This document shows positions 1 through 6,723 of a stretch of DNA of 20,520 nucleotides, piece after piece. Within the stretch, counting starts at the first letter, position 1; the number at the start of each line of letters is the position of its first letter. Location of the stretch: NCBI GenBank assembly GCA_018402075.1, contig JAGYJP010000018.1, forward strand, positions 1 to 20,520, written 5' to 3'. The position numbers were made by a program, and so were the translations under genes. The DNA comes from Candidatus Nanopelagicales bacterium (GTDB lineage: Bacteria > Actinomycetota > Actinomycetes > S36-B12). A model generated the notes under the pieces. It was not told where the DNA came from. It saw only the letters and a program-made list of their open reading frames with translations, and made no database searches.

Positions 1-86
1 TCTTCTGCCTTCGCCTGAGCGCGATTACTGACAACCTTTGCGGTTGCTGCTACTCCCACGATTCCCATTCCACGACGTCCCACCAT
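1..86 (-). CDS. Small hypothetical protein, N-terminal part only
   Basis: The minus-strand frame opens with ATG at 86-84 and runs off the left edge, so only about 28 residues are visible. They begin MVGRRGMGIVGVAATAK and continue with VVSNRAQAKAE: a basic start, a short hydrophobic stretch, then a basic/Ala-rich segment. A purine-rich AGGGAGAGG lies 7-8 nt upstream of the ATG and serves as the ribosome binding site. The composition resembles the N-terminus of small actinobacterial proteins that often end in a SHOCT domain, but that end is outside the window, so this is only a resemblance. It lies about 55 nt downstream of the channel gene on the same strand and could be co-transcribed with it. 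Confidence 0.5.
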   Translation of the reverse strand, partial: MVGRRGMGIVGVAATAKVVSNRAQAKAE

Positions 87-142
87 GATGATCCCTCTCC
101 CTAGAAGTTGATCTCAATGGATACCAGTTGCCCGAATCAAAT

Positions 143-802
143 TCATGTTTCTCGTGAATGAGGAGAGTTCGTTGGAAGGGTGGGGACTTGCCAGCCGAGG
201 GCAACTGCACCCAGTCGAATTGTGAGGGTGACGGCGACACCGACCAAGAACGGAATCCATTCACCGAAACTTTGGGTGAGGATGAATGCAATCGAACCGG
301 CGACCGCAGCTAATGCGTACACCTCGCCATCAAAAATGGAGATGCGTTTACCGGCCAGTACATCGCGAATAATTCCGCCGCCAATTCCGCTGATTACCCC
401 GAGAACAACCGCGGGTCCCGCGGGGAATCCGGCATCGCGGGCAATGTCGGTGCCCACGATTGTGAAAGCCGCAAGACCGATGGCATCGGTGAAGATAAAC
501 ACGCGTCCCATCCAGGTGGTGTGACTTTTCCAGGGAAATACCCGCGCAGCAATCCAGACCACAATCACCGTGATTGCAATGACAGCAATGGTGGGCCAGA
601 AATCAATCAGCCAGCCGGGGGTTTGCACCATCAGCAGATCGCGCAGAGTCCCACCACCAATTGCTGTGACTGCGGCCAATGTGGAGACACCCAGCCAGTC
701 CATACCGGCTCGTGCACCCGCGACGGCACCCGAGGCCGCGAATGCAGCGATGCCCACGACGGTCATGACAAGTAGTGGCAGGGGAAGATCAAGCACGGAC
801 AC
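143..802 (-). CDS. UPF0126/TRIC-type trimeric cation channel family membrane protein
   Basis: This 219-residue integral membrane protein is built as two homologous halves. Each half carries the family signature: GGGTLRD at residues 49-55 and GGGIIRD at 141-147, each after a hydrophobic helix. This is the internal repeat of the UPF0126 (YicG-like) family, which is related to the TRIC monovalent cation channels. About seven membrane segments are apparent, and the length is normal for the family. Membership is clear; the transported ion is not established here. The annotated start is GTG at 802, but GAGAGG lies only 2 nt before it. GTG two codons downstream (796-794) has an 8-nt spacing and is at least as likely. 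The FUSC gene ends 56 nt upstream on the same strand, so the two may be co-transcribed. Confidence 0.88.
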   Translation of the reverse strand: MSVLDLPLPLLVMTVVGIAAFAASGAVAGARAGMDWLGVSTLAAVTAIGGGTLRDLLMVQTPGWLIDFWPTIAVIAITVIVVWIAARVFPWKSHTTWMGRVFIFTDAIGLAAFTIVGTDIARDAGFPAGPAVVLGVISGIGGGIIRDVLAGKRISIFDGEVYALAAVAGSIAFILTQSFGEWIPFLVGVAVTLTIRLGAVALGWQVPTLPTNSPHSRET

Positions 803-858
803 AGCCTCTCAGGTTCTTGCGCAATTGCAGTGTGTATGCCACCGGTACTTGATTGTTA

Positions 859-1932
859 TTAGGTCGTAGTCGGCGTCTTTGGCCGGTATGGCCACAGATA
901 GCTCGCCGCAATCGTGATGACGGCCGCGACCAGTGTGGACAGAATTCGGTAAGGACCCGTTTCGCTGATGGGTTCACCATCAAAGACAAACAAGGTGGTG
1001 ACGATCAAAGTAATGCCAGCAACAGCAATGGGGTAGTTGGCGTTGATAAAGGCGAGGGCGAAAAGGGTTCCAATGAAAATATAAATGGCAATGAGAATGG
1101 GACTTGTTCCAATGAGGTCAAGGAAGAACAGTGAGACACCAATACCGACGAAGGTTCCGAGGGTGCGCTCAACAACTCGTGTTGATGTTCCGTTCTTGTC
1201 CGGGCGAGACATCCACACAACGGTCATGGGCATCCAGTATTCGTGGGGCCACCCCGTGCCCTGAGCAATTGCTGTGGCAACGCCGAGTGCCACAGCGAGG
1301 CGAAGTGCGTGGCGGGCAAATTGGTCATCGATTTTTCTGTGTTCTTGAAGGCGATCAATTACTGAGCGTCCCACTTCACTCACGTGTTTGGTCGTTACCT
1401 GTTGGGTGATTGGATGGCGGCGATCAGATAAGAGGGCAAATGCACCACCAATGAGCAGCTGCACCACTCCGCCGACGGCGAGTAATAGCGCTGAAGTGAT
1501 TGCCGTCCGATCGGTGTCAGGAGCACCTGAGAAAACAACGTAGAGAACCAACGACAAAACGCCAATGAGACCACCTCGTTTACCGAGAGCTCCGGCGAAT
1601 CCACCCATTAAAGCCATGACCATGGCAATCGGAACTTGAGTCATGTCGAGAGTGGCGGCAAGACCGCCGATGAGCGTGGCAATGGTTGCCCACAAAAGGC
1701 ACCAAGACATTCCTTTGATTTGGTCAGGTGACCTGGCGCCGGTGTTGGCTATACCGACAAAGATGGCGCCAATCGCCAGAGGAAACACCGCTCCAACTTG
1801 ATCGAGGCGCATACACCCGAAAGTGATTGTGGCCGCAATGATCGCGGTGACAAGAGGTCTGGCCCAAATAATCTGATCACGTGAGATCGCAACTGGACCC
1901 ACCAAGACATTGCGCAAATGACTGTGCTGCAC
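859..1932 (-). CDS. FUSC/aromatic-acid-exporter-type integral membrane protein
   Basis: The 357-residue protein has the two-block layout of FUSC-family proteins. A first cluster of hydrophobic helices spans roughly residues 25-170. A charged cytoplasmic stretch follows (about 170-205, with the HRKIDDQFARHALRLAVA region). A second helix cluster (about 208-350) contains WPHEYWMPMTVVWMSRPD, typical of the FUSC repeat. Relatives (YccS/AaeB type, DUF939) are thought to export small aromatic or other toxic acids, but the substrate cannot be read from the sequence. The protein is shorter than the roughly 650-700 residues of YccS/AaeB, which is common in Gram-positives. The start is GTG at 1932 with only a weak GGAA upstream, so a nearby downstream TTG or GTG could be used instead. 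The gene precedes the UPF0126 gene on the same strand. Confidence 0.78.
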   Translation of the reverse strand: MQHSHLRNVLVGPVAISRDQIIWARPLVTAIIAATITFGCMRLDQVGAVFPLAIGAIFVGIANTGARSPDQIKGMSWCLLWATIATLIGGLAATLDMTQVPIAMVMALMGGFAGALGKRGGLIGVLSLVLYVVFSGAPDTDRTAITSALLLAVGGVVQLLIGGAFALLSDRRHPITQQVTTKHVSEVGRSVIDRLQEHRKIDDQFARHALRLAVALGVATAIAQGTGWPHEYWMPMTVVWMSRPDKNGTSTRVVERTLGTFVGIGVSLFFLDLIGTSPILIAIYIFIGTLFALAFINANYPIAVAGITLIVTTLFVFDGEPISETGPYRILSTLVAAVITIAASYLWPYRPKTPTTT

Positions 1933-2047
1933 TTCAGGTTCCGATCCAAGACCGCCGGGATGTTGAGCGGCAAGTTAGCACGGGAAAGGGTCCCTCACCC
2001 GAGATTCACTCGGATTGCGCAGAAGTGTGAGTTGCTGACTTTCACAT

Positions 2048-2386
2048 TTAACGTCGTTTTTTCAGCACGCCAATTTGATAGGACGCAAGGACACTTTCCG
2101 GAGCTGACTGCCCGGAATGCTGCCCACCAAACATGGACGTACCGTTTTTGCCACAGAGCCCGAGAATGCGAGAGGATCCGCCGGGATGCTGGTTGATCCA
2201 CCTGGTCACGTTGTAGACCTTTTTATTCACCACTGTCCAGCACGAGGTGCTCTTATTGTTCTTCTTCACTTGAGCGAATGTAATCTGCTTGGTGGTGTTC
2301 GGGGCTGCCACAATGGCGGCAGCGCCGAGGAATGAAGATCCGCCAATAACGGCCGCCGCGCCAATGCTAATAAGTGTGTTCTTCAT
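2048..2386 (-). CDS. Exported cytochrome b5-like heme-binding domain protein
   Basis: The protein has 112 residues. Residues 1-28 form a signal peptide (MKN, a long Ala/Gly/Ile core, then AIVAAP). Residues about 33-107 form a single cytochrome b5-like domain. The core motif HPGG is at 67-70, and a second His (H90, in FGGQH) sits 23 residues later, matching the spacing of the two axial heme ligands in cytochrome b5. VYNVTRWINQ before HPGG is also typical. Two cysteines (C49, C78) could form a disulfide outside the cell. The signal peptide and missing reductase domain suggest a small extracytoplasmic electron carrier or heme-binding protein. The partner is unknown. It starts 15 nt after the stop of the two-helix membrane protein upstream, so the two are probably one transcript. 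Family assignment is firm, role inferred. Confidence 0.82.
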   Translation of the reverse strand: MKNTLISIGAAAVIGGSSFLGAAAIVAAPNTTKQITFAQVKKNNKSTSCWTVVNKKVYNVTRWINQHPGGSSRILGLCGKNGTSMFGGQHSGQSAPESVLASYQIGVLKKRR

Positions 2387-2401
2387 GGCTCTCGAATCCC
2401 T

Positions 2402-2965
2402 TCAGTCAGGTACGGATACCAATCTAACCTGCATTCGATTAATGGCCCCCAGCCGGCGTCTCCGCAGGCTGCGCTGCCAGGCATCCACGGTGAGAAATTG
2501 CACTGGAACCCAGAGAATTACCCACGATGTAACAGCCAGACCCTCTGCCAAGGAATCTGTGATGTAGTAGTCCTTGGCATTGGTCAGGTTCTCGATGGTG
2601 ATTGCGACCATCTGGATTGCGAAAAATACCGCAATGGAGACAACTAATAGGCGGCGAACAACTGGACCTCGGGATTGGAAGGATTCCTGATCCAATTTGT
2701 TTTCCACCTGAAGGTACCGATGCACAGCTTCATTGAGTTGTGTTTCGGTGGACGGGTGAATGTGTTCTTCAGGAAGTTCCAGGAGCAGCTCCACCGGTTG
2801 GTCTTTAGGAAGAGTCTTGATCAGGAGTTCCTCGCGGACGGTGTCAAGTGCAGGTTGCGCGGTGTACTCGGTGTAACGGGGATCGGTGGGCGAGATGTCA
2901 TCCGCTTTGAATAACTGGCCAGGGTGGTCAAGTCGAACCCGCAGTTGAAACGGCTCCACGTTCAA
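2402..2965 (-). CDS. Hypothetical two-helix membrane protein
   Basis: I do not recognise a family. The product has about 187 residues: an acidic soluble N-terminal part (1-100, rich in E/D/P/L), a hydrophobic helix at about 106-125 (RLLVVSIAVFFAIQMVAI), a short polar loop, a second helix at about 143-162 (LAVTSWVILWVPVQFLTV), then a very basic tail (RSLRRRRLG). The positive-inside rule places both N- and C-termini in the cytoplasm. The longest frame begins at TTG 2965, but AGAGG lies 6 nt before GTG at 2959-2957. That GTG, giving MEPFQLRVRL, is my preferred start. It sits between mscL and the cytochrome b5-like gene on the same strand. Proximity to that gene suggests, weakly, a membrane partner or anchor for the heme protein. 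Confidence 0.6.
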   Translation of the reverse strand: MNVEPFQLRVRLDHPGQLFKADDISPTDPRYTEYTAQPALDTVREELLIKTLPKDQPVELLLELPEEHIHPSTETQLNEAVHRYLQVENKLDQESFQSRGPVVRRLLVVSIAVFFAIQMVAITIENLTNAKDYYITDSLAEGLAVTSWVILWVPVQFLTVDAWQRSLRRRRLGAINRMQVRLVSVPD

Positions 2966-3011
2966 CCTCTATGCCCCATGACAAAGTCCATGTCGCGATC
3001 GCGGGTTGTGA

Positions 3012-3389
3012 TCATGAATTACCTTTGCTCTGTCGCAATAGGTCTCTGATTTCGGTCAACAATTCGGTTTCAGTCACGACTGGGTCAACGACCTTGGGTT
3101 GATGCTCGCGCCATTTATTGAGTGGCAAAACAAACACGAAATAAATGACAGCCATGGTGATGAAGAAGGTAATGAAGGCATTCACGATTAAGGAGAAATC
3201 AAATACCTGGCCATTGATTGTGAAAGAGCCGGCGTCGACCCCGCCACCGGTGATCAATCCCAGCGCCGGTGTGATCAGTGCACCGGTCACCCCGGTTACC
3301 AGGGCGGTGAATGCGGCACCGGCCACGAAACCGACGGCGACATCAATGACATTGCCACGAGTGATGAAGTCTTTGAAGCCCTTGATCAT
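3012..3389 (-). CDS. mscL: Large-conductance mechanosensitive channel MscL
   Basis: This 125-residue MscL forms a homopentameric membrane channel that opens under membrane tension and releases solutes on hypo-osmotic shock. The N-terminal amphipathic segment MIKGFKDFITRGNVIDVAVG is nearly canonical. It is followed by TM1 (about 16-43), a periplasmic-side loop with GGVDAG and FTINGQVFDFS, TM2 (about 69-90, AFITFFITMAVIYFVFVLP), and a charged C-terminal helix (TELLTEIRDLLRQ). Length is normal for Actinobacteria. There is no Shine-Dalgarno sequence. Instead a -10 hexamer TAAACT lies 6 nt before the ATG, so it appears to have its own leaderless promoter just past the end of the TauE gene. It fits functionally with the betaine transporter at the right end of the window. 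Confidence 0.96.
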   Translation of the reverse strand: MIKGFKDFITRGNVIDVAVGFVAGAAFTALVTGVTGALITPALGLITGGGVDAGSFTINGQVFDFSLIVNAFITFFITMAVIYFVFVLPLNKWREHQPKVVDPVVTETELLTEIRDLLRQSKGNS

Positions 3390-3395
3390 TCTCGG

Positions 3396-3401
3396 AGTTT
3401 A
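3396..3401 (-). promoter_or_regulatory. -10 element of a leaderless promoter for mscL
   Basis: On the minus strand TAAACT is followed by exactly 6 nt and then the mscL ATG (3389). There is no ribosome binding site. This places the predicted transcription start at the A of the start codon. No convincing -35 is visible at the expected distance. Confidence 0.5.
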
Positions 3402-3409
3402 TCGGTGGA

Positions 3410-4366
3410 TCAATCCTTATTCGGAAGGTTTGCCTTGAGGGCAATCTCGGGTTCATCGTAATCCGCCAGGGGGACCTTGGTGGGCCTTCGAATTATCCAG
3501 GTGAAGAAGGCCACCACCGCAATGATGGCGGCAATCACCTCAACGGTATTAATTGTTCCCTGTCGGGCGAAATCAAGGACGGGGCCGCCGATTTGCTGGC
3601 TCAGAATGAACACCGCCATGATCAAAACAAACCAACCGAATGCCTTGCGCAGCAGATCTGGGTGGATTTTACCCACCAGGCGGCTGCCTATGAGTGCGCC
3701 AACAACCGCACCGGCAGTGACAATAAGAGTGAGAGTCCAGTTGATTTCCGTCTCAGGATTGAGGGCCACAATTGAGCCCCCACCAAATGTGAGTGCATAG
3801 CCGGCGAATCCAGCGAATGACTTCATGGCGACCACAAGCAGCGAGGTGGCCACGGCAATCGGCATGGGAAGGCCACCGAGAAGTGCGAGTGCCGGCACAA
3901 CGAGGAATCCACCACCGGCACCCACGAGTCCGGTGACAAAGCCAACGATTGCGCCATCGAGAATTATTCGAAACAGCGGAAGTCCTTTGTGGGCGTGACT
4001 TGATTTCACCGTTCGGCGACCACGAATCATGGCGACAGCGGTGACACCCATCATGATGGAAAACGCACCGAGGAGCAGTGCCCCAGGCAGGTGACTACCG
4101 ATTTGGCCACCGATAAACGCACCGATCATGCCGGCAGTTCCGAAAATTAAGCCCATGCGCCATTGGACTCGTCCAGCGCGAGCGTGAGCAATCAAACCGA
4201 AAAGGCTCGTCACGCCAACAACAAAAAGACTCGCCGTGATGGCTTGCTTCGCATCAAAGTCAAGGACGTACACCAAAAGTGGAGTGGTGAGGATTGAGCC
4301 ACCACCACCGAGTAATCCCACTGCTGCACCAATAAAGATCGAAAGAAATGCGGCAAGAATGACCAT
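3410..4366 (-). CDS. TauE/SafE family sulfite/anion exporter (probable permease)
   Basis: The product has 318 residues. It has about eight membrane helices in two repeats. Each repeat carries the Gly-rich loop typical of TauE/SafE (DUF81) proteins: GAAVGLLGGGGSILTTPLL at the N-terminus and GFVTGLVGAGGGFLVVPAL in the middle. Relatives export sulfite, sulfoacetate or other organic anions; the substrate is not predictable here. The open frame extends about 92 codons further upstream, but those codons overlap the regulator gene. The ATG at 4366, 7 nt after the gntR stop and preceded by AGGA, begins the first helix directly and is the clear start. It is very likely co-transcribed with the GntR regulator, which suggests substrate-dependent expression. 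Confidence 0.86.
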   Translation of the reverse strand: MVILAAFLSIFIGAAVGLLGGGGSILTTPLLVYVLDFDAKQAITASLFVVGVTSLFGLIAHARAGRVQWRMGLIFGTAGMIGAFIGGQIGSHLPGALLLGAFSIMMGVTAVAMIRGRRTVKSSHAHKGLPLFRIILDGAIVGFVTGLVGAGGGFLVVPALALLGGLPMPIAVATSLLVVAMKSFAGFAGYALTFGGGSIVALNPETEINWTLTLIVTAGAVVGALIGSRLVGKIHPDLLRKAFGWFVLIMAVFILSQQIGGPVLDFARQGTINTVEVIAAIIAVVAFFTWIIRRPTKVPLADYDEPEIALKANLPNKD

Positions 4367-4373
4367 GGTGTTC

Positions 4374-5195
4374 CTAGGAAGGCTGACCGGCTGCGACAGC
4401 GGACGGCGTGTACAAACCACGTGATGCGGATGGAGCGCTGCTGTGATCGAAGTCAACTTCCAGGGTGAATCGGTCACCGCGAATGAAAGTTTCCCGCCAT
4501 TCAATTGCTCTGTTATTGGATGCGCCAAGTCGTTCAATGGCGAAAACTGCGACCCCCGTTGGCACGGCGAGTATGGATGCAATGTGGCGTGGTGCGGGTT
4601 GGGCGTTAATTCTTTCCTTGCCGCCGTCCATGTCGATTCCACACCGTGTTTTCAATTCGGAGTACAGCGAGTTGGTGGTGAAGTCACTCGTCAGCAACTC
4701 GCGAGTCTCGCTCGCCAGTAACCAGCTGGTGTCGTGGGCCAGTGGTTCACCATTCGCCCAACGCACGCGCTCCAGCACCACCAGTTCAGTGTGTGGATCT
4801 ACCCCGAGTTCTTGGGCAACGGTGTGGTTTGTGGTGATGGCGAGACGTTGCACCGTGCTGGACTGGGTGACACCTTCTTCGGCGATTGTTTGAAAGAGTG
4901 AATACAGGGCCCCGAGATTTTGTGAGTAATTGCGTTCTTGGATCGAAGTGCCACGCCCGCGCTCACTCTTGAGGATTCCCTCGGTGCGAAGGACTCGAAG
5001 TGCTTCGCGGATTGTGTGACGACTCACGCCATATTGCTCGGTTAAATCAAATTCGCCAGGAAAGCCGTTGGTGAACTCGTTGAGGTCGATCCGACGACGG
5101 AGGTCATCGCAGACCTGGGCCCACAATGGCAATGGGTGGTTCCGATTTGGCGGCTTCGCTCCGCTTGAAAGCGCTGGCTCAGATGAGGGTCGCAT
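4374..5195 (-). CDS. GntR-family transcriptional regulator (HutC subfamily, UTRA domain)
   Basis: This 273-residue regulator has a winged helix-turn-helix DNA-binding domain at about residues 24-90 (PLWAQVCDDLRRRI, then the recognition region YGVSRHTIREALRVLRTEG and wing GRGTSI). A UTRA effector-binding domain follows at about 110-255 (VLERVRWANGEPLAHDTSWL, YSELKTRCGI). Such proteins usually repress adjacent genes until a small metabolite binds UTRA. The first 22 residues are a polar extension. The start is ATG 5195 with GAGAGG 7 nt upstream. The TauE/SafE exporter follows 7 nt after the stop, so it is the likely target together with gntR itself. The promoter region contains several palindromes (see separate entries), one overlapping the -10, consistent with autorepression. 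The effector is unknown. Confidence 0.9.
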   Translation of the reverse strand: MRPSSEPALSSGAKPPNRNHPLPLWAQVCDDLRRRIDLNEFTNGFPGEFDLTEQYGVSRHTIREALRVLRTEGILKSERGRGTSIQERNYSQNLGALYSLFQTIAEEGVTQSSTVQRLAITTNHTVAQELGVDPHTELVVLERVRWANGEPLAHDTSWLLASETRELLTSDFTTNSLYSELKTRCGIDMDGGKERINAQPAPRHIASILAVPTGVAVFAIERLGASNNRAIEWRETFIRGDRFTLEVDFDHSSAPSASRGLYTPSAVAAGQPS

Positions 5196-5219
5196 TTACC
5201 CGCCTCTCTAACATTGATG

Positions 5220-5235
5220 TCCCTGGGATCAGGGA
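5220..5235. repeat. Inverted repeat in the gntR leader (6-4-6)
   Basis: TCCCTG-GGAT-CAGGGA is a perfect inverted repeat with 6-bp arms. It lies about 25-40 nt upstream of the gntR start codon, inside the predicted 5' untranslated region. It could be a protein-binding site or a short hairpin in the mRNA. No function is established. Confidence 0.45.
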
Positions 5236-5247
5236 TAACGAGTTATC
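5234..5247. repeat. Palindrome at the predicted gntR transcription start
   Basis: GATAAC-GA-GTTATC has perfect 6-bp arms. It begins where the predicted gntR transcript would start, immediately downstream of the -10 element. It is a good position for a repressor operator, but the sequence is not the standard HutC-type motif. Confidence 0.45.
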
Positions 5248-5254
5248 GAAGGCA

Positions 5255-5284
5255 ATTGTACGTACATTCGGACACATTTTGCAA
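5255..5284 (-). promoter_or_regulatory. gntR-tauE operon promoter with overlapping candidate operator
   Basis: Reading the minus strand, TTGCAA (5284-5279) and TACAAT (5260-5255) are separated by 18 nt, a good match to housekeeping -35 and -10 elements. The perfect palindrome TGTACGTACA at 5257-5266 overlaps the -10. It contains GT and AC half-sites spaced as in HutC-type GntR operators (GT-N-TA-N-AC), but with CG instead of TA at the centre. This suggests that GntR represses its own operon by occluding the -10. The promoter is well supported by eye; operator identity is inferred. Confidence 0.55.
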
Positions 5285-5297
5285 CCCAGGGGGCCTG

Positions 5298-5309
5298 ACG
5301 GGTACCCGT
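5298..5309. repeat. Perfect 12-bp palindrome upstream of the gntR promoter
   Basis: ACGGGTACCCGT is a perfect palindrome about 14 bp upstream of the gntR -35 element. Like the one at 5257-5266 it is centred on a GT/AC core. It may be a second regulator site; a chance palindrome cannot be excluded. Confidence 0.4.
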
Positions 5310-5531
5310 TCTGTGCGATTCAGTTTCACCAAAAAGGAAAATCAAGGAATTTGGACAATTCAAAAAGAATGGATTACCCAATCTTTATTGGAGTCTGATG
5401 CTTAAAGGGCTTGCCCAAATCCGAACTTTGGCCGAGATTTCTCCTCCCGATCACGAACCCAGTCAAGGGGTTCACGAGCAGAGTTTGAGTGCAGCCGTCA
5501 ACATAAACAAATCACGCCTGATTTGTTTTTT
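5310..5531 (+). ncRNA. Candidate small RNA region ending at a terminator-like hairpin (tentative)
   Basis: No convincing protein is encoded between the gntR promoter and the next plus-strand gene. The plus strand here has several potential hairpins: GGGC-tt-GCCC at 5407-5416, GAACCC/GGGTTC around 5456-5473, and a final 10-bp stem at 5505-5528 followed by T residues. A terminator oriented to the plus strand with no plus-strand gene upstream suggests a non-coding transcript, or read-through control of divergent transcription. TTGGAC at 5351 could be a -35, but no good -10 follows. I match this to no known RNA family. The boundaries are nominal. Confidence 0.25.
5505..5531 (+). terminator. Rho-independent-type hairpin in the gntR/Gly-rich intergenic region
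   Basis: AAACAAATCA (5505-5514), loop CGCC, TGATTTGTTT (5519-5528) form a perfect 10-bp stem followed by three more T. The stem is AT-rich, which weakens it as a terminator. The other strand has no U-tract, so it would act on plus-strand transcripts. No plus-strand gene lies upstream in this window before the gntR promoter region. Confidence 0.45.
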
Positions 5532-5566
5532 GAATCCCAACACCATCTGACTGAGTTCGCAAATCT

Positions 5567-5596
5567 TTGACATATACTCCTTAAAATTCGAATTTA
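5567..5596 (+). promoter_or_regulatory. Candidate promoter of the Gly-rich secreted protein gene
   Basis: A consensus -35 TTGACA is at 5567-5572. An 18-nt spacer leads to AATTTA at 5591-5596, a poor -10. The spacer and -10 contain the perfect palindrome AAATTCGAATTT (5584-5595), a possible regulator site. The gene starts at 5668, leaving a leader of about 65 nt with a good ribosome binding site. Confidence 0.35.
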
Positions 5597-5667
5597 GTCT
5601 GGGTATGGCATTTATGATGTTGAGCCCCAGGCCGGATTTAATCCATCTACCCACCCAGAGGAGCTCC

Positions 5668-6555
5668 ATGAACGTACTTGTCCACAAAAAAACCACCACC
5701 ACAAATCGGGTATCAAAGCGGTTTCGAGGTACCGCTGCTGCGGCATCTGGAATAGCACTCCTGGCGGCAACGCCTAGTGCAGTGATTGCACCCGCTGCAT
5801 CGGCTGCCATAGGCCCATGCCTTGGCCAAACATTGAATACGAGTAGCAGTTGCACCGTAGCCCCCGGGGAAACGATCGCTTTCACCATTCAAGGCGGTCC
5901 AGGTGGCAATGGCGGCGCGGGCGCATCCAACGGCATGCCAGGTGGTGTAGGCGGACCCGGCGGTATCGGAGCCAAGGTCAGCGGCACCTACATCAACAAC
6001 ACAGTCTCAATTCAGACGGTGACCGTGACCGTGGGCTTTGCTGGGTTAGATGGGGTCGATGGCATCTCTCCTGGTCAGGACGGACTCCTGGGGGGCCCCG
6101 GCCAAGCGAGTTCACTTGCGGTTATGGGAGGAACCACAATCGTGAGCGTGAGCGGCGGACTAGGTGGAGGTTTTGGTACGGGTGGTTCGGCCGGGTCGAA
6201 TGGCACGAATGGTTCGGCCGGGTCGAATGGCAACCTCACGTTGCCAGTCGAATTGCCCTCTGGCTGGACCCTGTTCAGCCCGCCACCTTGGGGAATTGGG
6301 CAAGTGAGTTTCACCTCCGCACCTGTTCCTGCACCTACAACCGGGTTGGGACCGGCTCCGCTCTTCCAGCAATTCGGAAAGCCTGCTTCTGGCACCTGCA
6401 ACGAGGTGGCTCCACAAAGTCTTAACTGGGCTGGCGTAGCCGGCGGTGGCTGGGGCGATTCATGGGCGCAGTGGGTGAACGGTGGAAAAGGTGGCGCCGT
6501 GTGTACACGCACCCTTATTTACAGCAGCACACTGTCAAAATGGATTGTCGAATAG
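5668..6555 (+). CDS. Secreted glycine-rich protein of unknown function
   Basis: I do not recognise a family. The start is ATG 5668, preceded by AGAGGAG at a 3-nt spacing; an earlier in-frame ATG (5605) lacks this. The product has 295 residues. Residues 1-46 form a long signal peptide (basic HKK and KRFRG, hydrophobic Ala-rich core, AASA cleavage site). Residues about 65-105 and 127-190 are Gly/Ala/Ser-rich with collagen-like GGPGGNGGAG runs. Between them is a beta-prone TVSIQTVTVTVGF segment. A Pro-rich stretch (about 195-240) leads to a C-terminal domain with C244 and C279 and many Trp (WAQWVNGGKGG). Two further cysteines (C51, C62) flank the mature N-terminus, so two disulfides are possible. 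No sortase motif or C-terminal membrane anchor is seen. A terminator follows. Likely a surface or matrix protein. Confidence 0.75.
   Translation: MNVLVHKKTTTTNRVSKRFRGTAAAASGIALLAATPSAVIAPAASAAIGPCLGQTLNTSSSCTVAPGETIAFTIQGGPGGNGGAGASNGMPGGVGGPGGIGAKVSGTYINNTVSIQTVTVTVGFAGLDGVDGISPGQDGLLGGPGQASSLAVMGGTTIVSVSGGLGGGFGTGGSAGSNGTNGSAGSNGNLTLPVELPSGWTLFSPPPWGIGQVSFTSAPVPAPTTGLGPAPLFQQFGKPASGTCNEVAPQSLNWAGVAGGGWGDSWAQWVNGGKGGAVCTRTLIYSSTLSKWIVE
6184..6232 (+). repeat. 27-bp tandem repeat inside the Gly-rich gene
   Basis: A 22-bp block beginning GGTTCGGCCGGG occurs at 6184-6205 and again identically at 6211-6232, a period of 27 bp. It encodes GSAGSNG twice in the secreted protein. Exact identity at the DNA level suggests a recent duplication and possible copy-number variation between strains. 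Confidence 0.8.
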
Positions 6556-6592
6556 CAAACTTGCACCACTTGCACGCTCACTGGTAACACAG

Positions 6593-6635
6593 GAAGGCTC
6601 TCTCCTCACTGAAATGTGCGGAGGGAGCTTTCTTG
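6593..6635 (+). terminator. Terminator downstream of the Gly-rich protein gene
   Basis: A 17-bp stem (6593-6609 with 6616-6632) containing two G-T pairs and one mismatch encloses a 6-nt loop (TGAAAT). It ends in CTTTC followed by TT. It lies about 40 nt after the stop codon of the secreted protein gene, as expected for an intrinsic terminator. Confidence 0.7.
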
Positions 6636-6723
6636 GTCATGGTACAGGTGAATTGGGTGAGTTGACCCGGTGAAGGCATCGCATCAGTCCCCTTCATTGC
6701 ATCTTTCATGATGTAGTAGGGAC

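Noticed and set aside
2000..2014. CCGAG-ATTCA-CTCGG hairpin downstream of the cytochrome b5-like gene
   Set aside because: The stem is only 5 bp with no T tract on the minus strand, so it is not convincing as a terminator.
4367..4642. Long TauE frame starting at 4642
   Set aside because: The extra 92 codons overlap the gntR coding region; ATG 4366 begins the first membrane helix.
5126..5405. Plus-strand open frames across the gntR start and promoter
   Set aside because: They overlap the regulator N-terminus and its palindromes, lack ribosome binding sites, and look random in composition.
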